Source: Streptomyces sp. ISL-100 (GTDB taxonomy: Bacteria > Actinomycetota > Actinomycetes > Streptomycetales > Streptomycetaceae). Taken from it: a DNA stretch of 64,000 nt. The notes beneath the pieces were generated by a model. The model was given only the letters and a program-made list of their open reading frames with translations, did not search any database and was not told where the DNA came from. Positions 8,275-16,399 of this stretch are shown here, piece after piece (position 1 is the first letter of the stretch; each line of letters begins with the position of its first letter). The translations under genes and the position numbers were made by a program. Location of the stretch: positions 1-64,000 of the forward strand of contig NZ_JAGGOK010000008.1 of the NCBI RefSeq assembly GCF_018614615.1, written 5' to 3'.

Positions 8275-9459
8275 ATGCACAGTGGACGGGTGAATACTCG
8301 GTTGAGGCGAAGCTGGAAGCTGCGGGGCGGAACTCGAGTCCGGCGCCTGGCAATTGCTGTGGTCGTTTTTCTCGGGGTTACCGGCTACGGGCTGCTGCTC
8401 TGGAGAGGCCCTTGGTGGCTCGACGGTTCCCACATCCGGGACAGCGACTTGCAGCCGGCCGATGGTGTCGTGATTACCGGGCTCCGCACGATGCTTGTCG
8501 CCCTCGGTACCGCCGTGGTGGCGGGCCTTGGCCTGATGTATACACATCTGAATCTTCAGCACACGCGCGACAAGGATCGAGAGCAGGTCGAACTCGTACG
8601 TGAAGGCCAGGTCACGGAGCGGTATATGACGGCAATCAAGCTGCTCGGCTCCGACAACGAGACAGAACGGCTCGGCGGGATCTACGCCCTCGAAAGAATC
8701 ATGAAGGATTCAGAGAAAGATCATTGGACGGTGGTCGAAGTTCTTGCATCGTTTGTACGCAACCGCTGCGAGCGTCAAGATGAGACCGAAATAGTCGAAG
8801 TCAACGGCGAACAGGCAACGCTCACTTACTCGAATTCACCGGAGCGAGACGGGATAGTGGCCTTCCAGGTGCTCTGTCGCCGTCCGGCCCGCGACGAGGC
8901 CCACCGCGTTGATCTGCACGACGTGACTCTGCGGGACGTACACGTCGAGGGCGGCCGGTTGCAGAATTTCGACCTCTCAGATGCGGACCTAGATAATGCG
9001 ACTTTCATCGGCTGCAACTTCGAATCGGTTCGGCTCAGTGGCGCTGTCCTCGACAAGGCAATTCTGACTGATTGCGACCTGTCCAAGGTGACATTTGATG
9101 GCGCCTCGCTCTCGGGCACAAAGTTTCACAACGTGTCGCTAGAGAAAGCCAGTTTCTGTCATGCCCAGCTGGAAGGCACTTCCATCGACGAGGCAACGAT
9201 GAAAGAAGTGGACCTACGTGAAGCGGACATTGAAGACACACTGTTTTCCGACGTGAGCCTCCACGGGGCTCGGCTTGAGGGCGCGATGCTCTACGGAGAC
9301 ACCGTGTTTCGGAACGCCCCCGGCTTGACCCCAGCGCAACTGGCCCCAGCCACTGTTGCCTCAAGTATCGAACTGCCTGCTCCTGTTGCGCGTGTGGTGA
9401 ATCTTCGCTCAGAGATCAACTCCATTCCCCGTCACACCCTCGGTCACGTAGAAGATTGA
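8275..9459 (+). CDS. Membrane-anchored pentapeptide-repeat protein
   Basis: A 394-residue protein (ATG 8275; GTG 8290 is possible). Two membrane helices lie near the N-terminus (about 23-42 and about 66-90, ending GLGLMY). A helical, charged linker with ERLGGIYALERI follows (about 120-165). The last 180 residues are pentapeptide repeats of the A(D/N)LXX kind (LSDADLDNATFIGCNFESV, AVLDKAILTDCDLSKV), which fold as a right-handed beta helix. Similar membrane pentapeptide proteins are widespread in Streptomyces chromosomes. Here the gene sits in a head operon and is less GC-rich than its neighbours, so it looks like cargo. Possible roles are superinfection exclusion or protection of a membrane process; neither is shown. 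Confidence 0.75.
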   Translation: MHSGRVNTRLRRSWKLRGGTRVRRLAIAVVVFLGVTGYGLLLWRGPWWLDGSHIRDSDLQPADGVVITGLRTMLVALGTAVVAGLGLMYTHLNLQHTRDKDREQVELVREGQVTERYMTAIKLLGSDNETERLGGIYALERIMKDSEKDHWTVVEVLASFVRNRCERQDETEIVEVNGEQATLTYSNSPERDGIVAFQVLCRRPARDEAHRVDLHDVTLRDVHVEGGRLQNFDLSDADLDNATFIGCNFESVRLSGAVLDKAILTDCDLSKVTFDGASLSGTKFHNVSLEKASFCHAQLEGTSIDEATMKEVDLREADIEDTLFSDVSLHGARLEGAMLYGDTVFRNAPGLTPAQLAPATVASSIELPAPVARVVNLRSEINSIPRHTLGHVED

Positions 9460-9465
9460 GCCGTC

Positions 9466-9482
9466 AGGGCGCGACCCTAGCC
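9466..9482 (+). promoter_or_regulatory. Late intergenic element
   Basis: AGGGCGCGACCCTAGCC seven bases after the pentapeptide gene stop; GAC lies 58 bases ahead of the ATG at 9533. Confidence 0.4.
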
Positions 9483-9532
9483 CGCTCCGGCACGCATCCT
9501 TCGCCGACCATCGCAATCGGAGGAAGGACACC

Positions 9533-10009
9533 ATGGGCCTGTATCGCCAGGATGGCACCCGCATCACGAAGGCAGCATTTCCCGCGGCCGCACTCGACGA
9601 TCCCCCCGTCCGCGTCACCGAAGACATCTACGTCTCCGAGCCGTACGGGCGTGGAGACGGACAGCCCGAAGGCTCCAAGCGCTTCCTGCTCTACCAGGCC
9701 GGAACCGTCGTCCCGCGATCCAACATCGATCGCGCCTTCACCGCAGCCACCGTCAACGCGATCAGCCCGACCAAGGGCTCAGCCGCAGGCGGCACCACCA
9801 TCACGATCAAGGGCGAACACCTCGACGGCGTCTCCGCCGTCAGCTTCGGCGCCACCGCCGGAACCGAACTGCGCATCCACTCAGCTAACGAGCTGACCGT
9901 AAAGACGCCGTCCGGCGAAGCGGGAGCCGTAACCGTCGAACTCGCAGATGACAGCGGCCTCATCTCCAAGACCAGCGGCTTCACCTACGAGGCCCCGGCT
10001 GGCGGCTGA
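9533..10009 (+). CDS. TIG/IPT-domain head decoration-like protein
   Basis: A 158-residue protein with a very strong GGAGGAAGG ribosome site, as expected for an abundant virion part. The N-terminal half (1-70) is unassigned. Residues about 74-152 are an Ig-like TIG/IPT domain: AISPTKGSAAGGTTITIKG, then VSFG, and a C-terminal TVELADDSGLISKTSGFTY. Ig-like domains of this kind decorate phage heads and tails and can bind the host surface. Its position between capsid and connector genes favours a head decoration or capsid-completion role. Confidence 0.7.
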   Translation: MGLYRQDGTRITKAAFPAAALDDPPVRVTEDIYVSEPYGRGDGQPEGSKRFLLYQAGTVVPRSNIDRAFTAATVNAISPTKGSAAGGTTITIKGEHLDGVSAVSFGATAGTELRIHSANELTVKTPSGEAGAVTVELADDSGLISKTSGFTYEAPAGG

Positions 10010-10104
10010 CCCGAGCCGTCTGGGGCCCCAGCTGTGGGGCCCCAGCGGAGCCGGGGGCCACCGCCCCGGGGCTCCCATTCCCGCAAGCCGCGATCGTCCC
10101 GCAC

Positions 10105-10119
10105 CGCACGACACAAACC
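10105..10119 (+). promoter_or_regulatory. Late intergenic element
   Basis: CGCACGACACAAACC, 64 bases from GAC to the ATG at 10176, which has its own GAGGAG ribosome site. The rest of the 10010-10175 gap is GC-rich with no gene seen. Confidence 0.4.
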
Positions 10120-10175
10120 GGGCCACCTGTGCAGGGTGCGCGCGATCGGACCGACACTCGCATGAGGAGCCATCC

Positions 10176-10640
10176 ATGGCCACCACCGCCCGCACCCGCA
10201 AGACCACCGCGAAGACGACCGCCGAGGACGATACGGCGGCTGCACCGGACATCGAGCCCACCGACTCGGGCCCCACCGCGCCGGAAGCAGCCCCGCTGGA
10301 ACCGCCGCACGTCGACGATGCTCCCGAGCCCCCGGCCGCACCCCTATACGTCACACCGACCGAGGTCATCCCCGACGAGGAGAACCTGGCCGACGTCATT
10401 CTCGACGACGCCACCGGGCAGCCGCCCGCCAACCTCGACGAGGTGTTCGTACCCCTCACCCCGTTCGGCTCGACGCTCCAGTGCACCGTCCGCCTGATCG
10501 AGCGCACGTTCCTCGGACCCCACCACAGTCCCGTGACTCGGCTCCTCCAGCCGAAGGGCGCCGTCGTCTCCGAGAACATCGCCGCCCGTATCCGCGAACG
10601 CCTCGACGCGCAGGCCGCGCGCACCAACCCCAACCAGTAG
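10176..10640 (+). CDS. Small structural protein with disordered N-terminus
   Basis: A 154-residue protein. Residues 1-60 are Thr/Lys/Ala then Pro/Glu-rich and probably disordered. The ordered C-terminal half includes VFVPLTPFGSTLQCTVRLIERTF and ends in an arginine-rich helix. It is the first of a run of short head-tail connector genes, each with little or no gap. Not recognised beyond that context; it could be a head-closure or capsid-associated protein. Confidence 0.55.
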   Translation: MATTARTRKTTAKTTAEDDTAAAPDIEPTDSGPTAPEAAPLEPPHVDDAPEPPAAPLYVTPTEVIPDEENLADVILDDATGQPPANLDEVFVPLTPFGSTLQCTVRLIERTFLGPHHSPVTRLLQPKGAVVSENIAARIRERLDAQAARTNPNQ

Positions 10641-10651
10641 GGAGACGCCAG

Positions 10652-11518
10652 GTGTCGGTCTACGACCACAAACCCATGTGGGCCGGAGCGCACTACGACC
10701 CGGCCCCGGCCGGCGGCGAGGTGTCACGCCTCGACCTGTACGCCACACCGGAACGCGACGGGTCGGTTGTCGCATCGGCCGCACCTGCCGTCCGCCTGCG
10801 CGCCGGGGTGTACCGCTTCGACATCCCCCACGTCGCGCCGGGCCGCTACTGGGGTGCGGTCACCTTCACCCCGAACACATCCGGGCAGACCATCATGGAC
10901 ACATCGGTGCGCTTGGACCTCCCCACCGGACAGGGCCTGGTCACGTCACCCGAGGCCGTCGCCGACGCCCTCGGTACTCCGCTCCCGCTCACCTCTGGCC
11001 AACGGAGCACCTACGAGACGGAGATCCGCAACGCGCAGGCCGATGTCGCCGCCTACCTCGGCCGGACCCTGGTGCCCTCGGTCGCCACGCTGCGCGGGCT
11101 CACCCCGTACTGGGCGGATGCACTTGAGGACGCAGATACCTGGCACCTCGACGTCGACGACATCGCTGAGGTGATCTCCTACCGGGCCAATGGCGACGGC
11201 ACGTACGACGTGGACCTCCTCGTGGGTCTCGACGGCGCCAAGGAGGAGTCGGTGGTGCGCTATGTCGTAGCGCACGCCGCCGAGACCGTCCGACAGCGCA
11301 CCGACCAAGCCACGACAGCAGCAGGAGCGGGTCGCCGCGTTTCATCCGTGAGCGCCGAAGGCCAGTCCATCTCGTACGATCCCGCGCCCGCCACAGGGCA
11401 GGCAGGCGCTCTCCCCACCATCGACAGCCTCTACCGGCTGCGCCGTCTGGTGTTCCAGCCCTTGTCCCGGCCGCCGCGCGCCCCTTGGCCGTACGCGTCG
11501 AGCCGCGCCCGGCGATGA
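10652..11518 (+). CDS. Head-tail connector (adaptor-like) protein
   Basis: A 288-residue protein from GTG 10652, with GGGAG a few bases upstream. The N-terminal part (about 1-95) is beta-rich (YRFDIPHVAPGRYWGAVTFTP). The middle (about 105-155) is helical, with TEIRNAQADVAAYLGRTLVPS, resembling the helical bundle of gp6/gp15-type adaptors that form the ring below the portal. The region WHLDVDDIAEVISYRANGDG follows. It is the first of four consecutive connector genes ending at the tail terminator, in the usual siphovirus order. Assigned by order and fold signs, not by a specific motif. Confidence 0.6.
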   Translation: MSVYDHKPMWAGAHYDPAPAGGEVSRLDLYATPERDGSVVASAAPAVRLRAGVYRFDIPHVAPGRYWGAVTFTPNTSGQTIMDTSVRLDLPTGQGLVTSPEAVADALGTPLPLTSGQRSTYETEIRNAQADVAAYLGRTLVPSVATLRGLTPYWADALEDADTWHLDVDDIAEVISYRANGDGTYDVDLLVGLDGAKEESVVRYVVAHAAETVRQRTDQATTAAGAGRRVSSVSAEGQSISYDPAPATGQAGALPTIDSLYRLRRLVFQPLSRPPRAPWPYASSRARR

Positions 11519-11534
11519 TCGGAAGGGGAGGACG

Positions 11535-11867
11535 ATGGCCGTCGTTCTGGCGAACCGGGCGCTGACGCTGTACGCGCTCGCGCACCCCTGGGCCCGAGAC
11601 GCGAACGGCGTCCCCGTGCCGCCCGACCCAAATCATCGACCGGCGCCGCGCGGCACCTGGCCCGGCTCCGCCCTGGAGCAGCCGGACACCACCTGGTCCC
11701 TGCGCCTGGACCCGGCCGCCTGGCCCGTAGAGCCCGGCGATGTCGTCGGCGACGAGGCCGGGATGACATGGACCGTCACCACCGCCCGCCTCCACCGGGT
11801 GCCCGGCTACCCGGCCGTCGACTACATCCAGGCCACCGCCACGCAGAACCCGCCGGAGGTGCCCTGA
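11535..11867 (+). CDS. Head-closure (stopper-like) protein
   Basis: A 110-residue protein with a GGGGAGG ribosome site before ATG 11535. The sequence is beta-rich and compact (VVGDEAGMTWTVTTARLHRV, then YIQATATQNP), like the small SH3/OB-type stopper proteins that plug the head after packaging. Position, second in the connector series and one base from the next gene, supports this. No catalytic motif is seen. Confidence 0.5.
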   Translation: MAVVLANRALTLYALAHPWARDANGVPVPPDPNHRPAPRGTWPGSALEQPDTTWSLRLDPAAWPVEPGDVVGDEAGMTWTVTTARLHRVPGYPAVDYIQATATQNPPEVP

Positions 11868-11868
11868 C

Positions 11869-12399
11869 ATGGCCAAGTTCACCCCGAACCCTGCCTTGGA
11901 GACGCTGCTCGCGAGAATGGTCGCCCCGCATGTCCAGCGCATCGCCCACCAGGTCGAGGTCGAGGCGAAACGTCTCGCCCCACCCACAAAGCGGTGGGTC
12001 ACCGTGCCCGACGACAAGGTGCGCCCCACCCACGTCCAGGCACAGGGCCAAGTCGTGCCAGGGAACCTGCGGTTCACGATCAACAGCATGGACTGGGACC
12101 GCAAGCACCGCGGCGTCGGCCCGAACACGTACATGCTCCAGCCCCGCGACCAGACGTCCCGGGCGGTCGCCAACCTGAAGAACTGCCGTTGCGCCACCGC
12201 CGTCGACCCCGAGGGCATCGCACGGAACATCAGCTCCAGCCAGCCGATCATCACCGGCAAAAGGGTCACGGTAACCGTCACCGCCCGCGGCCCGATGGTT
12301 GTCGAGGCCGAAGTCGGGACCGTCTACCCCGGCAACCTCATCGCCGTCGGCGCGCACTTCATGGCCCGTGCTGCCGCAGCCGTGGCCGCCCGACGCTGA
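11869..12399 (+). CDS. HK97 gp10-like tail/neck completion protein
   Basis: A 176-residue protein starting one base after the previous stop. It has an N-terminal helix (LETLLARMVAPHVQRIAHQVEVEAKR) then LAPPTK, the usual start of the HK97 gp10 neck family, where a helix precedes an AP-x-(K/R)TG-like turn. The C-terminal part is beta-rich and ends in an alanine-arginine helix. It should help attach or close the tail end of the connector. The assignment rests on order and the N-terminal pattern. Confidence 0.55.
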   Translation: MAKFTPNPALETLLARMVAPHVQRIAHQVEVEAKRLAPPTKRWVTVPDDKVRPTHVQAQGQVVPGNLRFTINSMDWDRKHRGVGPNTYMLQPRDQTSRAVANLKNCRCATAVDPEGIARNISSSQPIITGKRVTVTVTARGPMVVEAEVGTVYPGNLIAVGAHFMARAAAAVAARR

Positions 12400-12440
12400 C
12401 GGCAGCACCTCGCAGGAAGCCACAGCCGCCCCACCACATC

Positions 12441-12455
12441 AGAGCGCGACATAAG
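12441..12455 (+). promoter_or_regulatory. Late intergenic element, short-spacing class
   Basis: AGAGCGCGACATAAG, with GAC only 33 bases from the ATG at 12483. That ATG has no clear ribosome site, which would fit a leaderless transcript if the element is a promoter. Confidence 0.4.
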
Positions 12456-12482
12456 GCACCGCGGTCTCCCACAGTGCACGCC

Positions 12483-12707
12483 ATGACTGCCAAGAACCTC
12501 ACCACCCAGAGCGCCGCGCCGGAGGCCCCGGCCGACGATGTCCCGTCCGCACGCGTCACCGCCCCGCCGATCGCGCCGATGGAGACCATCACGCTGGCCA
12601 ACCACCTCAACATCGAAGGCCGCAGCTACCTGCCCGGCGCGAAGGTCCGCGTGCCGGCCGACTACGCCCGCCGCCTGCGCCTCTCGGGCTACGTCGCCCG
12701 TACCTGA
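12483..12707 (+). CDS. Small connector-operon protein
   Basis: A 74-residue protein. The first 30 residues are Ala/Pro-rich. The rest (about 38-74) reads as a compact beta-hairpin unit (LANHLNIEGRSYLPGAKVRV) ending in a short helix with RRLRLSGYVA. Small proteins with a YxPGxxVxVP.YA..L...GYV pattern recur between neck and tail-terminator genes in actinophages, as far as I recall; their role is not known to me. No Shine-Dalgarno sequence is visible. The stop shares one base with the next start. Confidence 0.5.
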   Translation: MTAKNLTTQSAAPEAPADDVPSARVTAPPIAPMETITLANHLNIEGRSYLPGAKVRVPADYARRLRLSGYVART

Positions 12708-13135
12708 TGACCGCCATCGCCGCGCTCGCCGATGCCGACCCGGTGACGGCGTTGCTTACTTGGCTCCAGAAACACCCCCGCGTGGCCGAGGCCCTGGGCG
12801 GCCCCGGCCGCGTCTCCGGGATCTCCGAGGCCCCGTGGCCTCACCTGCGCATCAGCCACGGGCCCGGCGGAGACCTGCGCACCCTCACGTGGGCAACCGA
12901 GCCCGAGGTGACACTGGAGATGTACGGCGACCCCGGCGGCTGGCCGGGACAAGCCGAGCTGCGGCGCATCATCCTCCTGTGCGCAGCCGCGGCCTCCGAG
13001 CTGCCCGACGCCACCCACACGCCGGGCCAGCCCGTCATCAGCGGCGTCCGCCCCTCCGGCACGCTCCTCTGGTCCCCGCTCGTCGACGGACAGCCTCGTT
13101 GGCTCCTGGGCCTACTGGTCTCCCTGCACCCGTGA
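12707..13135 (+). CDS. Tail terminator protein
   Basis: A 142-residue protein. The first helix (DPVTALLTWLQKHPRVAEALGG), the VSGISEAPWPHLRISHG strand and the C-terminal Ser-Gly-(x)-LLWSPLVDGQPRWLLGLLVSLHP fit the tail-terminator family, which caps the tail tube and joins it to the head. It is the last gene before the major tail protein in the usual order. That junction is broken here by the antisense gene at 13235-14338. Confidence 0.65.
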   Translation: MTAIAALADADPVTALLTWLQKHPRVAEALGGPGRVSGISEAPWPHLRISHGPGGDLRTLTWATEPEVTLEMYGDPGGWPGQAELRRIILLCAAAASELPDATHTPGQPVISGVRPSGTLLWSPLVDGQPRWLLGLLVSLHP

Positions 13136-13234
13136 AGTGGCCGCGAACTGCGACCAGGCCGGACGAGGTGGGGAGCTACTGACGCTCGATGTGGAGTCGT
13201 TAGCCCAGCGCGCACGGTTCCTAGGCTCTGCCCT

Positions 13235-14338
13235 TCACTTCTTGACCGTGTCGAACCACAGGTCGTCAAACATGCAGCGGTGATGTTCCTCGTCCTTAGG
13301 CTCGTACATGCTCCAGCAACGGGGGCACTTCGTAAGTACGGCCAGTACCACCCCGCAGCAGAAACAGAACTCAACAAGGGTGTCCGGGGCCGCGGCAGTG
13401 GAAGCACCTCGCACCAGGCACTCCTGCTCGCACACCGAGCATCGGGTCGCGCCAGCCTCGTAGAGCGCCTTGGGCATCGGATGTTCGAGTAGCGAGTCGG
13501 CGTAGCGCAGTGCTGCTTCGCGGGGGGCGCTCAGCGTGCTGCAGAACTCGCAGCAGACGGTGTAGAGCTCGTCCATGGCGGAGGAGAGTGGGTGGTCGTT
13601 GATCGCGGGTACGAGGGCCCACTGTTGGCAGTTGGGGCAACGCACGGTCCGGTTACGGGCGGGGCCGAGCACCGGGGCTAGTGAACGCATCCGTTCTGTG
13701 ACATAACTTTCTATTTGATGCAGACCTGAGCGTATTCGCTCCAACTCTGGGCTGGCCTGCCTCACTTCCTTGTCGCCCAGTTGGGGTAGAAGACTGGTTT
13801 CCAGGAAGACCATGAGAAAGTGCAATACCCGGGCGGTTAGGGACTCGACCGATCTGGCATTTGCCGCCGCTCCGACCAGCCCATAGTGCTGAAGTGCGTT
13901 GCGACTCTTTGCGAGTTGATCCAAAGCTTCCTCGTCGCGCCTGGCAATGGACAGGCCGACGATCTCCGTCAGCCGCTCACGAGCCTCCTTGGGCGTACAA
14001 CTACTCAGGGTGCCCTCCTCCAACGCAGACTTGGTCGCCTTGCCGGGGTTGGAGAAGACCAGACTCCAATGCTCAACTTGGAGCCGGGCCTTGAGCAGCA
14101 CCTCAGCCCCCGCAGCAAGGTGCAGTAGGGCGTACTTAAGGTTTCGTGGACTGCCCTGTCTCTCGCCAGACTCCAACATCTCCACGACGCTGACCAGGTA
14201 GTCAAGCCCGTTGGCAACAGGGGGAAACTCCACGTCGCCGTGCGGGAGTTCAGCCCGCCGCACGGGCACCTCTGCCCCATTGTCGACGTGTTCTCGCGGC
14301 TCGGTACTTGCATTTGCGCGAGGTGGAGTGTCGGTCAT
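13235..14338 (-). CDS. HEPN-like putative RNase with zinc ribbons, antisense in tail operon
   Basis: A 367-residue protein starting at ATG 14338, transcribed against the tail genes. Residues about 66-180 are helical. They include a HEPN-type first helix (LLHLAAGAEVLLKARL, 71-86) and the motif SRNALQHYG, where R146-N147-x3-H151 fits the R-(N/D/H)-x3-H catalytic signature of HEPN ribonucleases. The C-terminal part has zinc-ribbon cysteines: C234/C237 with C262-C266, C300/C303/C307 with C325-C328, then C338/C341 with C355. Known HEPN proteins of this kind are toxins or phage-defence effectors cutting RNA. The gene is less GC-rich than its neighbours and separates tail terminator from major tail protein, so it is probably cargo. 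Target and trigger are unknown. No antitoxin gene is adjacent. Confidence 0.7.
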   Translation of the reverse strand: MTDTPPRANASTEPREHVDNGAEVPVRRAELPHGDVEFPPVANGLDYLVSVVEMLESGERQGSPRNLKYALLHLAAGAEVLLKARLQVEHWSLVFSNPGKATKSALEEGTLSSCTPKEARERLTEIVGLSIARRDEEALDQLAKSRNALQHYGLVGAAANARSVESLTARVLHFLMVFLETSLLPQLGDKEVRQASPELERIRSGLHQIESYVTERMRSLAPVLGPARNRTVRCPNCQQWALVPAINDHPLSSAMDELYTVCCEFCSTLSAPREAALRYADSLLEHPMPKALYEAGATRCSVCEQECLVRGASTAAAPDTLVEFCFCCGVVLAVLTKCPRCWSMYEPKDEEHHRCMFDDLWFDTVKK

Positions 14339-14513
14339 TTGCGGTCCTTGGCAGTGAGGTCGTTCACGCGTGGCCCTTGCCAGCCTACGCACCGCCTGCC
14401 AGCCGCTAATCAGGCACTCCGCCACCTCTGGAACCTCTCCAGCAGTCCCACGCTGCGGGAAGGTCGGAGCACACCGTGTGCACTTCGTTGAGAAGCGGCT
14501 TAGCGCCTCGGCC

Positions 14514-14530
14514 AGCGCGCGACGTTAGCC
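14514..14530 (+). promoter_or_regulatory. Late intergenic element upstream of major tail protein
   Basis: AGCGCGCGACGTTAGCC, with GAC 65 bases from the ATG at 14588. It restores a late-type upstream region for the tail gene to the right of the antisense insertion. Confidence 0.45.
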
Positions 14531-14587
14531 CTCTGCTCTCCCCAAGGTTCCAAGGCCCGATCACCGGACCCCCAGGGAGACCCCGCC

Positions 14588-15175
14588 ATGGCAGGCGAGA
14601 CCGCCAACAACAACCAGATCGTCATCCCCGCGCTCACCCGCGTGTGGCTCGCCGAGGTCGGCACCACCGCGCCGGCCGACGCGACCGTCGTCATGCCCAC
14701 CGGCTGGCGCGCCGTCGGCCTGACCACCGAAGACAGCTTGAAGTTCAACAACGAACCCAACTTCGAGCAGGTGCGCTCCGCGCAGTCGTCCTTCCCGACC
14801 CGGACGTTCCAGACGCAGGACGCGTCGACGATCGAGGTCGACCTCCAGCAGTGGTCCGGGGAGAACTTCCGGGCCGTGTATGGCGGCGGCGACATCGTCG
14901 AAGTCACGGCACAGGACACCAAGAAGCACTTCAAGTTCACCCCGCCGCGGATCGGCTCGCGCACCGAGATCGCCGCGTGCATCGAAGTCATAGACGGCGG
15001 CAAGAGCTACCGCTACATGGTCCCGCGTGCCATGCAGATGGAAGGCGTGAACACGGAGCTGGCCAAGACGAAGGAAGCCGTGTTGCCACTCAGGCTCGCA
15101 GTGCAGGGCGGTGACGACTCCGACGCTTGGTATGTTATTACTTCTGACCCCAGCTTTGCGCCGTCAAGCAGTTAG
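14588..15175 (+). CDS. Major tail (tube) protein
   Basis: A 195-residue protein with a good ribosome site. Features typical of siphovirus tube proteins are the opening IPALTRVWLAEVGTTAPAD, the WRAVGLTTEDSLKF strand (position-conserved Gly-x-Thr-x-Asp/Glu), and ENFRAVYGGGDIVEV in the middle. It should polymerise as stacked hexamers to form the tail tube, with its length set by the tape measure protein. It is followed within 12 bases by a second HNH endonuclease, then by the tail chaperones. Confidence 0.75.
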   Translation: MAGETANNNQIVIPALTRVWLAEVGTTAPADATVVMPTGWRAVGLTTEDSLKFNNEPNFEQVRSAQSSFPTRTFQTQDASTIEVDLQQWSGENFRAVYGGGDIVEVTAQDTKKHFKFTPPRIGSRTEIAACIEVIDGGKSYRYMVPRAMQMEGVNTELAKTKEAVLPLRLAVQGGDDSDAWYVITSDPSFAPSSS

Positions 15176-15187
15176 TACCATGCAAGG

Positions 15188-16324
15188 ATGAGCAAACCCT
15201 CCAAGCCGATACTCGAGCGACTCTCCTCTGATGCTCTGGAGTCCCTGAAGGCCCGTCTGGAACGGTACGTCGACCGTTCCGGCGGGCCGGACGCGTGTTG
15301 GCCGTGGATTGGAGGAAGTTTCGTCAATGGCTACGCCGTCTGCTATGCCGGTTCCGGCACTCGAGACCGTGTCATGGTCAAGGCGCATCGGGCGGTGTAC
15401 GAACTCACCTATGGTGATACGTCTTTGACGATCGACCACCAGTGTCACGACTTGGGCTGCCCCGCGCCTGGCGCTGGCTGCCTTCACCGGCGGTGTTGCA
15501 ACCCCAGGCACTTGCGCGCCGTGGAGAACTCAGTCAACTCCCGGAGGGCGCAATCCGGTAAGCGGCGTGACTATTGCCGAGCAGGGCACAAGATGACCCC
15601 GGACAACACCTACGAGAACCCGGCCGGGGGACGGTCATGCCGGGCCTGCTCTGCAGCCGCAGCCCGTGAACGGCGAGCGTCGGCTAGGGCCGCCCGAGCC
15701 GCTGACGGCATCCGGGCGGGCAGGGGCTACCGGCCCCGCGGCATGGACCAGCGACAGCTCGTCGAATGGGCCCTGGACAGGCACATCGGACCAGACTGCT
15801 ACTACTGGCCTGGTCAGCACCCCACCCGATATGTGAGCGTCAAGTGGGGGGACCGCATGGTCACAGGACACCGTCTGGTCTACGAGGTGGCACACGGCCC
15901 CATCCCGGATGGCATGGTCATCGACCACATCTGTCACCACCCCGAGACGTGCGAGGGCGGCCATCTGTGCCCTCACCGGGGCTGCATCAACCCAGACCAT
16001 CTGGCAGCCGTCGAACCAGCCGTGAAGACGAGTACCGCCCGCGCCGCGCGGCGTCGGCCGGAATTCTGCAAGGACGGGCACAAGTTCACGTCAGAGAACA
16101 CATACACCGACAACCGCGGCTCTCGGCACTGCCGCACGTGCGCAGCTGAGCGGGCACGCGCCAAGAGGCCCACTCCCCAGAAGCAGGTCCGGGAGGTGTG
16201 CCGCAACGGTCATCCGCTGACGAAGGACAACATTTCGACGGGACCCGACGGCAAGGGTCGCCGGTGCCTGACGTGCAGTCGGGCCCGATCAGCCCGCTAC
16301 GAACGGAAGCTGCGCGCGACGTAA
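15188..16324 (+). CDS. Double-domain HNH endonuclease
   Basis: A 378-residue protein with an internal duplication. Each half has an HNH-like core: KAHRAVYEL...TIDHQCHD...HRRCCNPRHLRAV at about 65-115, and GHRLVYEVAHG...VIDHICHHP...HRGCINPDHLAAV at about 225-278. Three copies of a cysteine module of the type Cx2GHxxTxxNxY...CRxC follow the cores (near 137, 297 and 333). Both HNH cores keep the His and Asn ligands, so both may be active. It is inserted directly after the major tail gene, as the first HNH gene follows the capsid gene, and is probably a homing endonuclease. Confidence 0.8.
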   Translation: MSKPSKPILERLSSDALESLKARLERYVDRSGGPDACWPWIGGSFVNGYAVCYAGSGTRDRVMVKAHRAVYELTYGDTSLTIDHQCHDLGCPAPGAGCLHRRCCNPRHLRAVENSVNSRRAQSGKRRDYCRAGHKMTPDNTYENPAGGRSCRACSAAAARERRASARAARAADGIRAGRGYRPRGMDQRQLVEWALDRHIGPDCYYWPGQHPTRYVSVKWGDRMVTGHRLVYEVAHGPIPDGMVIDHICHHPETCEGGHLCPHRGCINPDHLAAVEPAVKTSTARAARRRPEFCKDGHKFTSENTYTDNRGSRHCRTCAAERARAKRPTPQKQVREVCRNGHPLTKDNISTGPDGKGRRCLTCSRARSARYERKLRAT

Positions 16325-16355
16325 GGGCGGGTGGCCTGCGAGTCTCCGGCGCTGC

Positions 16356-16374
16356 CGCATCCCGCGACTCAGCC
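16356..16374 (+). promoter_or_regulatory. Late intergenic element, short-spacing class
   Basis: CGCATCCCGCGACTCAGCC, with GAC 32 bases from the ATG at 16400; nearly the same as the copy at 3871. Confidence 0.35.
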
Positions 16375-16399
16375 TGCACACACGAGAGGCCCGCCCTTC

